A DNA stretch of 63,767 bases from a virus: positions 1-63,767 of the IMG/VR virus record IMGVR_UViG_3300046479_000008; one strand, 5' to 3'. The notes under the pieces are model-generated. The model was not told the DNA's origin, did no database searches, and saw nothing but the letters and a program-made list of their open reading frames with translations. A program made the position numbers and the translations under genes. This document shows positions 38,730 to 47,311 of the stretch, piece after piece. Every line of letters starts with the position of its first letter. The stretch's first letter is position 1.

Positions 38730-39475
38730 AGATCTCTCCCACTATCATATTCAGCTTCAGCTTCTGGTTCTGATTCCTCTAGGTTACGAGGTTTCATTAT
38801 CTCAGCCATTTGATAGTCATACCATTTCTCGGAGGTCATCAAGGCCCTGGAGAGAAGGTTCTGCAGGATGAACGCATCCACCGGCTTGACCCAGATGCCA
38901 TTGATTGTGTTGTCACCACAGAACGCTGGATGGTTTGGGAACAGGCTGTGATAGACCATCCCAGGAGTGCCCCTCTTGTAGTGACGCACCTTGCGGATCA
39001 TCTCCCAGTAGGGTTCAGAGTATTCAGGATCCGCATCCGGCAGTCCCTTGAGGAACCATTTGCTGTAGCTCTTTATGGTGCGACGGTATTCGAGCTTGTC
39101 CAAGTTGTGCTTGGGGAGATCAGAAACATCACGCCCGAGGAGCTCAGAAATCATGGCGAGATACCAGAGCACATCACCCATCTCCTCCATGATGTGATCC
39201 TTCTCCTCTTCGTTGAGATCAGCGGGATCCGTCTTGTCCATGTAACGCCAGAGTTTGGTGACTTCTTTGACCACTTCTCCGGCCTCTTCTCCCAACCCTA
39301 GGGTGAAGCACTGCAACACACCCTCGTGATTGGTGACATGTTCTGCAGCTTTATTCTGGAATTCTCGGAGATCTAGCTCCGGTTTATTGAGATCTGCGTA
39401 TTTTACCCACCGGCCACCATTGACTTCGAACAAATCTACGTTGCCGTTATTGAATTTAAGCTCATAACGCTTCAT
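38726..39475 (-). CDS. MazG-like nucleotide pyrophosphohydrolase
   Basis: 249 residues. Metal site: EEAGE at 63-67 and EEMGD at 97-101 in helices separated as in MazG, followed by WYLAMISELLGRDVSDL and NLDKL. The family hydrolyses (d)NTPs to monophosphates or, in phages, lowers host alarmones. The N-terminal 40 residues and C-terminal ~110 (with KSYSKWFLKGLPDADPEYSE) are added. The acidic tail overlaps the FAD gene start. Confidence 0.88.
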   Translation of the reverse strand: MKRYELKFNNGNVDLFEVNGGRWVKYADLNKPELDLREFQNKAAEHVTNHEGVLQCFTLGLGEEAGEVVKEVTKLWRYMDKTDPADLNEEEKDHIMEEMGDVLWYLAMISELLGRDVSDLPKHNLDKLEYRRTIKSYSKWFLKGLPDADPEYSEPYWEMIRKVRHYKRGTPGMVYHSLFPNHPAFCGDNTINGIWVKPVDAFILQNLLSRALMTSEKWYDYQMAEIMKPRNLEESEPEAEAEYDSGRDL

Positions 39476-39483
39476 TTTATCCC

Positions 39484-40134
39484 CTAAGAAAACGTGTCAA
39501 TTGAGGTCTTATCCAGCCAATTTAGCTCTTTTTGGAGGTTTTCCTTGGCCTGTTTGTCGTATAAAGCCTTGAAATAGCGAGTGCTATACAGGGTTTCCAG
39601 CTCTAACATGGACTTAATCCATGCTTTACGGCCCTCATGGAAGGCCGTAACACCACAAATAGGGACGAATTCCTGAGCTACTTGACGGGCACGAGTGGTA
39701 TACCCCTCCCAATTAGGATCGCCTAGATGAGAAAGATCCAAATCCATCAACAATCCTGAGTGAGTATTCACGATCCCAGTCATAGGAACCGGGAGATGCT
39801 CCTTGGTGGACATAATCATGTCCTCAATTGGGCCATTCCAACCCAACTCATGGGCCTTCATCCAGAGCATAGCATGGTCAGCACTGCGCTCTTCATTGTC
39901 CTTGGCCCCAGGGGTGTAGACCCAATCGTGGAAGATGATCCCATAGGCCATCAGATCGCGATCAATCTTGAGATCCTCGAACCAGCGGTTCTGAGCCATG
40001 AATTCATTCATGCGCTCGAACATGTAGTGCAGGTGCTCCAGGGTGTGGAACTTCCGATGTGGCTGCTGATATTGAACTAGCACACCCACCTGAAGATCTA
40101 CGCCTCTGTAAAAAGGCATAATGGACTCGTACAT
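39484..40134 (-). CDS. HD-domain phosphohydrolase (COG4339-like)
   Basis: 216 residues. RKFHTLEHLHYMF (His30, His34), IIFHDWVY (His69-Asp70), DNEERSADHA and MSTKEHLP, then DLDLSHLG, match the predicted metal-dependent HD family typified by COG4339. The substrate is unknown; related enzymes act on nucleotides. It follows MazG in the operon, which fits nucleotide pool control. Confidence 0.85.
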   Translation of the reverse strand: MYESIMPFYRGVDLQVGVLVQYQQPHRKFHTLEHLHYMFERMNEFMAQNRWFEDLKIDRDLMAYGIIFHDWVYTPGAKDNEERSADHAMLWMKAHELGWNGPIEDMIMSTKEHLPVPMTGIVNTHSGLLMDLDLSHLGDPNWEGYTTRARQVAQEFVPICGVTAFHEGRKAWIKSMLELETLYSTRYFKALYDKQAKENLQKELNWLDKTSIDTFS

Positions 40135-40171
40135 GTGATTCCTTCAATCAATAGCTTAGGCTACTCGTTCG

Positions 40172-40285
40172 TTATTTACTGAAATCGATCAAGTCTTTTC
40201 CAGTGACCCACTTGTAGGGGATGGCAGCAATACACATGCCTACGAAGAGTAACGCTCCACCTAGCTGTTTGATTCGCCACATCAT
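40172..40285 (-). CDS. 36-37-aa single-helix membrane protein
   Basis: ATG at 40285 is fused to the stop of the gene upstream (TAATG), with a second ATG three bases on. The peptide has a basic start (MWRIKQLGG), a helix (ALLFVGMCIAAIPY) and a polar tail. It is the sole content of the 150-base gap. Similar in size to the peptide at 50663, but not clearly homologous. Confidence 0.55.
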   Translation of the reverse strand: MMWRIKQLGGALLFVGMCIAAIPYKWVTGKDLIDFSK

Positions 40286-41181
40286 TAGGCCTCCAGTTCG
40301 TCGTCCGCCAAGGTCTCCAACAGCGCCTCAACGTCCTTACCAGACAGGACATTAACTGGTGGAGGGGCATCCAGGTCTTCCCGGAACATCAACATGCGTC
40401 CGGCAGCAGCCTTACCCTCGTTGGGATCGGTGGAGAAGAACAACCACTCACCACTGGCTGTCTCTGCGTGGAGGTAGGCTCCGTTGGGGTGATCCATTAC
40501 GAAGTCACTGACCTCGATGATCTCGGTGACCTTCAGATCCTTGACGGGCTTACCGGCGATGAGCACTTTGTCGATGCCCTTGCTGGATCCAGCCGCCTTG
40601 AGTTTGCTCTGCACACCCGGAGTTGGAACAGCTGGCTCACCCGGATCGGCTTTGAATTCAGCTTTGGCAGGGGCAGTGACTTCTTCAGTGCGCTCTACGG
40701 GTTTGTTCTCCGTGTTCTCTACGGGCTCACTTGGGCCATGGGAGAGCAGGAACTCATCCAGATAGGTATCATCATCAGAGACAGCCAGGGCTACGATCTG
40801 ATTCAGAGAGAGTTTTTCTCTTCCACCGGCGTAGGAGAAGTTGCAAGTGCGAGCGCCTTCTTCCCCGGAAGAATACGCAAACTCTTCCTGAGCATCTCCG
40901 ATGTAGAGACCTGAGCCTACGATGTAGTAGAGCTGATCAGAGCTCATTGGAACTGCCACGGCGATCATAGAAGGCTTAGGACTCTCTTGAGCCTGACCCT
41001 CGTCGTTGTCATAATCCCCAGCCTCATGGATGGCTTCACCGGCCAGGTCAAGCACTGCACCTTGGTTGATGAGCACATACAGCACAGGATGGAAATCATC
41101 ATGGTCATAGACCTCTCCGAAGATCTCCATAGCCTTATGGAGTCCCTCCAGGTCTTCCTTGGCAATCCCGACAAAACGCAT
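40285..41181 (-). CDS. hypothetical acidic protein, 298 aa
   Basis: Acidic throughout, with two alpha/beta regions joined by a Pro/Glu/Ala linker around 150-190 (VERTEEVTAPAKAEFKADPG). The C-terminal region starts LKAAGSSKGIDKVLIAGKPV and ends in helices. No domain recognised. It starts with ATG at 41181, one base after the next gene's stop. Confidence 0.7.
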   Translation of the reverse strand: MRFVGIAKEDLEGLHKAMEIFGEVYDHDDFHPVLYVLINQGAVLDLAGEAIHEAGDYDNDEGQAQESPKPSMIAVAVPMSSDQLYYIVGSGLYIGDAQEEFAYSSGEEGARTCNFSYAGGREKLSLNQIVALAVSDDDTYLDEFLLSHGPSEPVENTENKPVERTEEVTAPAKAEFKADPGEPAVPTPGVQSKLKAAGSSKGIDKVLIAGKPVKDLKVTEIIEVSDFVMDHPNGAYLHAETASGEWLFFSTDPNEGKAAAGRMLMFREDLDAPPPVNVLSGKDVEALLETLADDELEA

Positions 41182-41182
41182 A

Positions 41183-41737
41183 TCAGTTACCCTTCTTCAA
41201 CAGATGGTATTCCTCTTTGAAATACTCAACGTATGAATCTAATTCTTTGCAGGAAGCCGCCATTTCACTCCAATTCTCCGGGATGTGCATCCACTCCCCT
41301 TTGGAGGTTCTGGTGGTGAAGGCAGCGACATGGACCTCATGGGAGGCCCCGTATTTCTCTAGGATCTCTGAGTAGCGATGATTGTGGAAGCCAATGAGAA
41401 CCACCCTAGATCCGGCAGGGATCTCGTGAAAGATACGATGTAAGTATAAGGTGGGCTTGTAAAACTTCTTACCTTCTTCGACTCTTGAATCCACAGGATT
41501 CATTCTAATCACTTCAATACCATTCTTGGTCAGAGAACGGATGTAGCGTAGCGCCTGATCTTCTTTGGTAGAACCAAATAGCACGATGGTCTGACTGGGA
41601 CCTTCGAAGTGGTATACCTCACGGGACAGATACGAAGCGATGTCAACCACGAAGAACTGGGTTCCGAATTTCTCTCCAGCCCTAAACAGATGGGACGACT
41701 CAATGATTATATAGTTGTTGACTGATCTAGTATCCAT
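41183..41737 (-). CDS. hypothetical protein, 184 aa
   Basis: ATG at 41737. Alpha/beta sequence with strands QTIVLFGST, IEVIRMNP and SRVVLIGFHNHRYSEIL, suggesting a Rossmann-like or receiver-like fold, but no signature residues are evident. Acidic helices end the protein. Upstream lie 47 bases with a small GTTCC/GGAAC hairpin. Confidence 0.65.
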   Translation of the reverse strand: MDTRSVNNYIIIESSHLFRAGEKFGTQFFVVDIASYLSREVYHFEGPSQTIVLFGSTKEDQALRYIRSLTKNGIEVIRMNPVDSRVEEGKKFYKPTLYLHRIFHEIPAGSRVVLIGFHNHRYSEILEKYGASHEVHVAAFTTRTSKGEWMHIPENWSEMAASCKELDSYVEYFKEEYHLLKKGN

Positions 41738-41784
41738 TTACCACCATGTTCCTAAAAGGGAACTAGGCAGTCAAGGGCAGCAGG

Positions 41785-42600
41785 TTAATCAATTATGGTG
41801 CATCCACTCCAACGGGGAATGAGTTGAATCTTCCCTTGAGCCTCGACGAACCGATCTCGCATAAACTCTCGGATGGTTAACGTGCGGGCGATGCCTCCGA
41901 TGTCTCCGCTCTTAGATACAAATACCCCACCAAAACCTTCAACTTCAATTCCAGCCTGGGTGGTATTGATGTTGACTGGATCCATGCCCTCGTAATACTC
42001 TATACGCCTGTTTCCCTTTGGATGTAGAATATACGGATCCCAGAACTTACTATTGATGTTCGAGATACCACAAGTGTCCGTAAACGCCGGAGTAGACCCA
42101 TAAGGGTAAAGCCTATACGAGGTTACACCAATGGCTCTCACGGCCTTGGCAGACTTCAACAGCGCCAGGGCTTCATTCCATTCTAGATTCTCAGGCTCGT
42201 CCTCGCGCATCTTTGCCTTGAGCATCCAGGGAGACTCATCGGCCCTGGCAAACTTCACCTGGAGGAGATCCATACGCTGGATCGCTGCGGCTAGATCGTA
42301 TAGCGGAGTGGTCCAGAGTTCACAATTGAGGTAGATCTGGCTCCAGATGTTTGCGTCAAGTAGCTCCGCCAATTGGAGAATGATCTGCAGAAGATCTTCC
42401 TTGGTCATGGAGATCTTGAAAGGGTTCTCTGCCTGAACCTCCTCCCAGCTTGAACGAATCAAGCGGTTAACCAGGGTTCGCTCGTGGCCCTGATGTTCAA
42501 TATAATTGAACTTCTCCTTGAAGAAATTTCCCATTGCTTCCTGAGAGTTCCAAATGGTATCTGCCTTCATGGCAATGATCTCAGCTACTTCTGGCTGCAT
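41785..42600 (-). CDS. hypothetical protein, 271 aa
   Basis: I choose the ATG at 42600, preceded by GGGAG at six bases, one base after the SbcD-like stop; a GTG at 42618 is possible. Helical N-terminal half, beta-rich C-terminal half (IEVEGFGGVFVSKSGDIGGI). No known domain. Directly downstream of the Mre11/Rad50-like genes, so a role in recombination is possible. Confidence 0.65.
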   Translation of the reverse strand: MQPEVAEIIAMKADTIWNSQEAMGNFFKEKFNYIEHQGHERTLVNRLIRSSWEEVQAENPFKISMTKEDLLQIILQLAELLDANIWSQIYLNCELWTTPLYDLAAAIQRMDLLQVKFARADESPWMLKAKMREDEPENLEWNEALALLKSAKAVRAIGVTSYRLYPYGSTPAFTDTCGISNINSKFWDPYILHPKGNRRIEYYEGMDPVNINTTQAGIEVEGFGGVFVSKSGDIGGIARTLTIREFMRDRFVEAQGKIQLIPRWSGCTIID

Positions 42601-42601
42601 T

Positions 42602-43594
42602 CTAAACTCCCATGTCACATACTTGCATGATTAAGTCAACAAGCTCTTGGTCATCGCCACAAAGTTCCTTGATGATCTCAATCGGATCGGACACATTGAT
42701 CTCTCCGATGTCCGTAGTCACCTGGGAGATGAACGCCTTATACTCGGTTCCCTTGTTGGCCTCCAGGACCTTCTTGTCTCCGGTTCGGAAAGCGATCTCA
42801 AGAGGTTCCACGGTGAGCTCACGCTCCTTGAAACCCCATCCCGCTTTGTCAAATTTGAGCCCTAAAGCCATGATTGGGCGCTCAACCTCGTCCTGGGCCA
42901 GAGCGGCACGAGCGAGGCTCCCTGGGTGAAAATGGGTGCATATTCCAACTTCAGTCGGCTCTACCCTGGAATGGTCATGACCCCAAAGGAAGACATCAAA
43001 GTCAATATCCTCCAGGAGGTCGTAGCCGATGATCGGGGAACCAAACATGTTCTGGGCTCCACCGGGTCTAGCCATGGCATGGGCAATGCCGATCCGGTAA
43101 TCCACCCCCTCAGAGCGAGGAGGATAGGCTAGGATCTCATCCAGCATGGTCATGTCATCAGCATAGTCGAACCCTACAACCTCAACCACCAGACCATCAC
43201 GGTCGGTGAAGAACTCAGAGGCGCGGATAGGTTCATAGACTCCGGCGTGACAGAGCACACCAAGGGGTTGGTTGTTCAATGTGTCGTGACGGTCGAACTC
43301 GATGTCATGGTTGCCCACTACACCCCAAACCTTACCGGTGTTGAAGCCCCCGAATAGATCGATGACCTCGGTGATCAATCCTTTGGGATTGGCCTTGCTC
43401 ATGGGCTTCTTGATATGGAACACATCCCCGCCACAGAGACAAACCCCGTTGAGTCGATTGGTCCACTCCTGGATGGTCTCGATCTTCTTCAGAATGGCTC
43501 CACGGTAATCCCCGGTACGACGACCTGGAGGGATGGCCGACAGATGCATGTCTGTCATATACGTGAAGAACAATCCTTCTGAATCGATTCTCAC
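42602..43594 (-). CDS. sbcD: SbcD/Mre11-like nuclease
   Basis: 330 residues. Metal motifs in order: TDMHLS (14-19), GGDVFH (55-60), GNHD (94-97), IAHAMA and GHDHSR. The extended capping region after the phosphoesterase domain and its place after a Rad50-like gene support Mre11/SbcD (T4 gp47) rather than a generic phosphatase. Expected role: end processing for recombination-dependent replication. The start is GTG with AGGAG six bases upstream; its G is shared with the previous stop. Confidence 0.87.
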   Translation of the reverse strand: MRIDSEGLFFTYMTDMHLSAIPPGRRTGDYRGAILKKIETIQEWTNRLNGVCLCGGDVFHIKKPMSKANPKGLITEVIDLFGGFNTGKVWGVVGNHDIEFDRHDTLNNQPLGVLCHAGVYEPIRASEFFTDRDGLVVEVVGFDYADDMTMLDEILAYPPRSEGVDYRIGIAHAMARPGGAQNMFGSPIIGYDLLEDIDFDVFLWGHDHSRVEPTEVGICTHFHPGSLARAALAQDEVERPIMALGLKFDKAGWGFKERELTVEPLEIAFRTGDKKVLEANKGTEYKAFISQVTTDIGEINVSDPIEIIKELCGDDQELVDLIMQVCDMGV

Positions 43595-43872
43595 TACTTG
43601 CTCCTGAATGCTTCTAGAAGAGCCTCGCCGTGTTCCATCTCGGACTCAAGGGTCTCCAGCGTAGATTCCAATTCTTCCTTGGTATCATTACGCAGGGTCT
43701 TCAGCTCAGCCCCGGACAGCTCCTCAACGTCAACCCCAAGGGACTTCAGGGTCTTGACCAGAGTGTCATACTGGGAGTCCAGGACAGCCTTCTCACGGTC
43801 CAACTTGGTCCGCTCATCAGAGAGCTTCTTCGACCTCTTCTCCAAAGCTTTAATGCGATCTTCAATCTCCAT
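43594..43872 (-). CDS. coiled-coil protein between Mre11- and Rad50-like genes
   Basis: ATG at 43872 with GGAG five bases upstream gives 92 residues; the frame to 43908 would use TTG. It is one long charged helix with heptads (MEIEDRIKALEKRSKKLSDE to LESTLETLESEMEHGEAL), broken by GVDVEELSGAELK. Overlaps the ATPase gene by 11 bases. It might pair with the coiled coil of that ATPase or bridge it to the nuclease. Confidence 0.7.
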   Translation of the reverse strand: MEIEDRIKALEKRSKKLSDERTKLDREKAVLDSQYDTLVKTLKSLGVDVEELSGAELKTLRNDTKEELESTLETLESEMEHGEALLEAFRSK

Positions 43873-44995
43873 TTTCTCTCCACTTATGGCCACATTCTGG
43901 GCATTCAATAACCGTCATGGCATTCAACTCAGCTTTAGCACGGTCTAACTGAGCACCAACATCGATGATGTCAGAATCTAACCCATCGATTTCATGCGAA
44001 TACTTGATTATTTCTCCCCTCAGGTTACTGTATTCCTCAAGAGCTAGGAATAGAGTGGGGTCAGGGACCTTATACTCCGGGAGATCTGGGAGTTTAGACA
44101 GTCGTTCCCGGACTCCAAGGAGCCCATCTAAGGCCCGAAGGACTGAGGGGTCCACGTGAATCTCAGGAGGAATGATCCCTTCCAGAGCATCTTCCAAGGT
44201 ATTGAGAGTCCTGGCGGTCTCGTTGAGCTCTTCTAGATTGTAAAGCAGCTCACGGATCTCAGCCAGCCGAATGAACGTGGGGATCTTGATCCCATCTAGG
44301 ACCTTCTGAATCCCATGACTCTCCTGGATATTCTCAATCAGCTGATCAAGTTGATCGGAGTGTTCACCTTTTAGGAGAATCTTGTTCTCAAGCTGCTCAA
44401 GAGTAGCAATTAGAGCTACAGCATCACGCTCAAAGAACTCCTTTATGTCCTTGATATCTCTGGCAATCTCCTTGAGTTCCCCGCCGATGACCTTGCTTTC
44501 GCTGTTGGTCTCGGTGATACGGCGGTTGACTTCTTTCTTCCCAGACTCAAGTTTCTCCGTGGACGCGAAGGCCCCTAGGAGTTGGTTAAGTTGTGTGGGT
44601 TTGAGGGTTATCCCAAACTGAGGATCAAACTGACCAGCGAAGATAGGATCCAGTTCAAGATCACCAAGAACAATGGAACCGAAACCAAGGCTAGTGATAT
44701 CTTCAGGCACAGAACCCGAGAGTTTCTTGTAGTCATTTCCGTTAACCAGGTATGTCGGAGCGCCTTTAGACGTTCTAGAAATGGTAGCTTCAAGTAAGTC
44801 CTCCTGGAGAGTCACTACAGACTCATTGGTTCCATTCTTGATGAACCCATCCGGGAACTCATTCCTGGTCACCGCCTTGAGAGCACGGTATACAGCACTC
44901 TTACCAAGGTCAGAGGGTCCCACCAAAGCAGCGAGACCCTCTATGTTGACCTCAAATTTGTCCCAGGACTGAAAGTTACGTCCTGTGAGTTTCAT
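43862..44995 (-). CDS. Rad50/SbcC-like ATPase, N-terminal half only
   Basis: 377 residues. It opens MKLTGRNFQSWDKFEVNIEG with Walker A GPSDLGKSA (26-34), as in Rad50, SbcC and related SMC-like proteins. Coiled coil follows from ~150, then a terminal CPECGHKW resembling half of the zinc hook. The returning coil, ABC signature and Walker B are absent, and no downstream gene supplies them. Known phage relatives share this shortened form as far as I recall. Partner of the Mre11-like nuclease encoded downstream. Confidence 0.82.
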   Translation of the reverse strand: MKLTGRNFQSWDKFEVNIEGLAALVGPSDLGKSAVYRALKAVTRNEFPDGFIKNGTNESVVTLQEDLLEATISRTSKGAPTYLVNGNDYKKLSGSVPEDITSLGFGSIVLGDLELDPIFAGQFDPQFGITLKPTQLNQLLGAFASTEKLESGKKEVNRRITETNSESKVIGGELKEIARDIKDIKEFFERDAVALIATLEQLENKILLKGEHSDQLDQLIENIQESHGIQKVLDGIKIPTFIRLAEIRELLYNLEELNETARTLNTLEDALEGIIPPEIHVDPSVLRALDGLLGVRERLSKLPDLPEYKVPDPTLFLALEEYSNLRGEIIKYSHEIDGLDSDIIDVGAQLDRAKAELNAMTVIECPECGHKWRENGD

Positions 44996-44997
44996 CC

Positions 44998-45225
44998 TTA
45001 GCTTCTCCCGACAAAGTTCCCCTTGAACTCTTCATTGGAAACCTCTTCGATCGCGTCGAGGAGCTTCTCCGTGTCCGGGAGGATGTAGCCGAAGCCACCC
45101 AGGAGGGTGAAGAACTGATCGGTGAGTTCCACCCAGGTGAGATCCGCGCTGGGAAGGGTGGCGGCCATGGTGGCATTTGAACCATCGTCACGGGATGAGG
45201 ATACGGTAATTGAAGTGCAGTCCAT
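44998..45225 (-). CDS. hypothetical protein, 75 aa
   Basis: ATG at 45225 with AGGAG nine bases before it; the longer frame would begin inside recA. Ser/Thr-rich N-terminus (MDCTSITVSSSRDDGS), then two helices (WVELTDQFFTLLGGFGYILP). Lies between recA and the Rad50-like gene, so probably part of the recombination operon. No family recognised. Confidence 0.65.
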   Translation of the reverse strand: MDCTSITVSSSRDDGSNATMAATLPSADLTWVELTDQFFTLLGGFGYILPDTEKLLDAIEEVSNEEFKGNFVGRS

Positions 45226-45238
45226 TGGGTATGTCTCC

Positions 45239-46483
45239 TTACAAGGATACGTCATCGTCGTTAAGATTGAACTTCTCAAGCTTGGGGAAATCCGGCATTT
45301 CGTCGGTGTCACCAGAGACGTAACGGTCCTGAGCAGTCAGGGAAGTGGTGAAGCCCTGCTTGTCAGCGCGGATGGCTAGAGCCACCATCTCACGGAGCTT
45401 GTTGAGCACTGTAGCATCCGGCTCTTCCACCAACTCACGGATGGCCTGGGCCTTGTTCTCGTAGGTAGCGATGGGGTTCTCTGCATCTCCCACGATCCAC
45501 TTCTTACCTGAGTTCTTGATCAGGTCGTAGTGACGAGCCAGTTCACGGACGGAGATGAAGTCGTCCACACCCCGACCAGGACGAATCCATAGCACACCCT
45601 CACGGTAACCACCAGCGGTGGACTTGTTCTTGAGCACCCGGACCTTGACCTTGTTGACGATGAAATCGCCCTTGTCGTCATCGGTTCCTTCGAACAGGAA
45701 CTCATCGTCCGCACCACCAGCCCGGAAGGCCTTGGCCACATTGACCTCCAAGGTGATTGAAGGGACGTAGCGGATCTGGTTGCCACCAGGGAGCACGTAG
45801 GGGAGGTTGGTCATTGAGGGGTACTTCTGAGCCATCGCAGCTTCCTGAGAAGCATCGATACGAGCACGGATCTGGTTGACCATGATCAGGCAAGCATCAT
45901 ACTTGGCGGCGTAGGGAAGGATCGCATCGAAGAAGCTTGAGATGTCCTTGGCGTGTCGGCCGATTGAAGCCTTGAACGCAGTGCCGTCCATGATCTCCTT
46001 CTCTTCGAAGGAATTCTTCATACGAGGCACGGAGTCAAACACGAACAGACGTACACCGGCCTTCATGAAGATCAGGGCTTCCTTGACGCAACGGTCAATG
46101 GATCCAGGCTGACGCACGGTGATCATATCCTCAGAGGTATCCACACCGATTCCCTCAAGGTATTCAAGGGAGCAGGTGTTCTCGAAGTCGAAGATCACGG
46201 CGGGTTCGCCGGTATGCCGTTGATGGGAAGCAATGAGTCCATAGGCCAGAGTGGACTTACCACCGTGCTCTTTACCGTGAATGGTGATCACCCGGCCACG
46301 GTGGGGAATGCCCTTGAGACGGAGAACCTCATCCCACACAATGGAACCAGATGGGGTGAACTGCTCCACCACACCCTTCTTGAGGACCTGGTAGTCCTCG
46401 GAGGGGACCTGATTCAGGGCCTCCAGGAACCGAGATTTGACGTCAGTTCCGGTGAATTCTTTAGCTTTCAGTCTTGGTGCCAT
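45239..46483 (-). CDS. recA: RecA/UvsX-type recombinase
   Basis: 414 residues. Walker A is GKEHGGKST (70-78), Walker B VRLFVFDSVP, and the L2-like MVNQIRARID follows. IFDFENTCSLEYLEGIGVD resembles the RecA segment around the catalytic Glu. The acidic C-terminus (KLEKFNLNDDDVSL) is common to RecA and UvsX. It would coat ssDNA and drive strand exchange together with the Mre11/Rad50-like and ssDNA-binding proteins nearby. It is longer than E. coli RecA (~350). Confidence 0.92.
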   Translation of the reverse strand: MAPRLKAKEFTGTDVKSRFLEALNQVPSEDYQVLKKGVVEQFTPSGSIVWDEVLRLKGIPHRGRVITIHGKEHGGKSTLAYGLIASHQRHTGEPAVIFDFENTCSLEYLEGIGVDTSEDMITVRQPGSIDRCVKEALIFMKAGVRLFVFDSVPRMKNSFEEKEIMDGTAFKASIGRHAKDISSFFDAILPYAAKYDACLIMVNQIRARIDASQEAAMAQKYPSMTNLPYVLPGGNQIRYVPSITLEVNVAKAFRAGGADDEFLFEGTDDDKGDFIVNKVKVRVLKNKSTAGGYREGVLWIRPGRGVDDFISVRELARHYDLIKNSGKKWIVGDAENPIATYENKAQAIRELVEEPDATVLNKLREMVALAIRADKQGFTTSLTAQDRYVSGDTDEMPDFPKLEKFNLNDDDVSL

Positions 46484-46495
46484 TGTCGTCCTTGA

Positions 46496-47311
46496 TTAGA
46501 TAGTGAAGGATACTTTCTCGAGTCGTTTGCGAGGAGGTATTCGAGCGTCTTTGATGGTTAGCTGACGGGGAGATTTAACGTGCTGTGACCAATACTCTTC
46601 ATTTAGAAGAACTCCCCTCGGAACAACATAAGCATTCTTTCCTTTTCCTTTTGTAACCGGAGTCGAGTCTAGAAAACGGGCCTTGAAGTTCTCTGGAACT
46701 TCCTCGCCAGAGAACAGTTTTAGAGTCCATGATGCCATCACAGCGAACAGGGCAGCGTCACAAGCATCTGTATCCAAACCCGGAAACTCTTTCTCATCAA
46801 AGAAAGTCCAAGCGAGGTCCTGGTTTTCTTTCTTGTTATCACTTCCTTTTTGGACCAATCCTAGGATATTTCGCATGGTCGCAGCGTTGATTCGAAGATT
46901 CCAAATTTCTTTGAAATTTTCACTTTCCTCAGCCCAGGGGAGAAGAGAAGAATTTACGATAGAATGAATGGCTCCTAAATAATCATTGCCTGGGGTAGGA
47001 ACCTCAGAAACAATCAATAATCCGAGATCTTTTTCAGGGGGGTTCAGCAGAATGCTATTCAATTTCTCCTTGAGAAACCAAGAAGAACTATAACATCTAA
47101 CCCATTGTGGGTCGGAAGACTCCGATTTAACCGAACCTATGAACTCGGCCTTGAGCTCCCCGTTTATAAATGTTCCAACCCACACACCTGATCTAGACAG
47201 ACTCAGGTCTGTAGACAAGAGGATCCAATCTTTCACATTGGGTCTATGTTGCGGTAAAGTCAACACCGGCAAAGGTTTAACTCTACGTTGCTTTTTAGGA
47301 GATACAGTCAT
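46496..47311 (-). CDS. RuvC-like RNase H-fold nuclease
   Basis: 271 residues. WILLSTDLSLSRSGVWVGTF gives the first strand with catalytic Asp, GLLIVSEVPTP the second acid (Glu), and DTDACDAALFAVMA the C-terminal Asp pair, the usual RuvC/RNase H arrangement. INAATMRNILGL is typical of RuvC-like phage proteins. The basic C-terminus (IPPRKRLEKVSF) may bind DNA. Likely a Holliday-junction or branched-DNA nuclease, given recA next to it. Its start codon overlaps that of the divergent homing endonuclease. Confidence 0.75.
   Translation of the reverse strand: MTVSPKKQRRVKPLPVLTLPQHRPNVKDWILLSTDLSLSRSGVWVGTFINGELKAEFIGSVKSESSDPQWVRCYSSSWFLKEKLNSILLNPPEKDLGLLIVSEVPTPGNDYLGAIHSIVNSSLLPWAEESENFKEIWNLRINAATMRNILGLVQKGSDNKKENQDLAWTFFDEKEFPGLDTDACDAALFAVMASWTLKLFSGEEVPENFKARFLDSTPVTKGKGKNAYVVPRGVLLNEEYWSQHVKSPRQLTIKDARIPPRKRLEKVSFTI

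Noticed and set aside
40176-40370. 64-codon minus-strand frame
   Set aside because: It overlaps the end of the 40285 gene in another frame. The coupled 36-37-residue frame fits the gap better.
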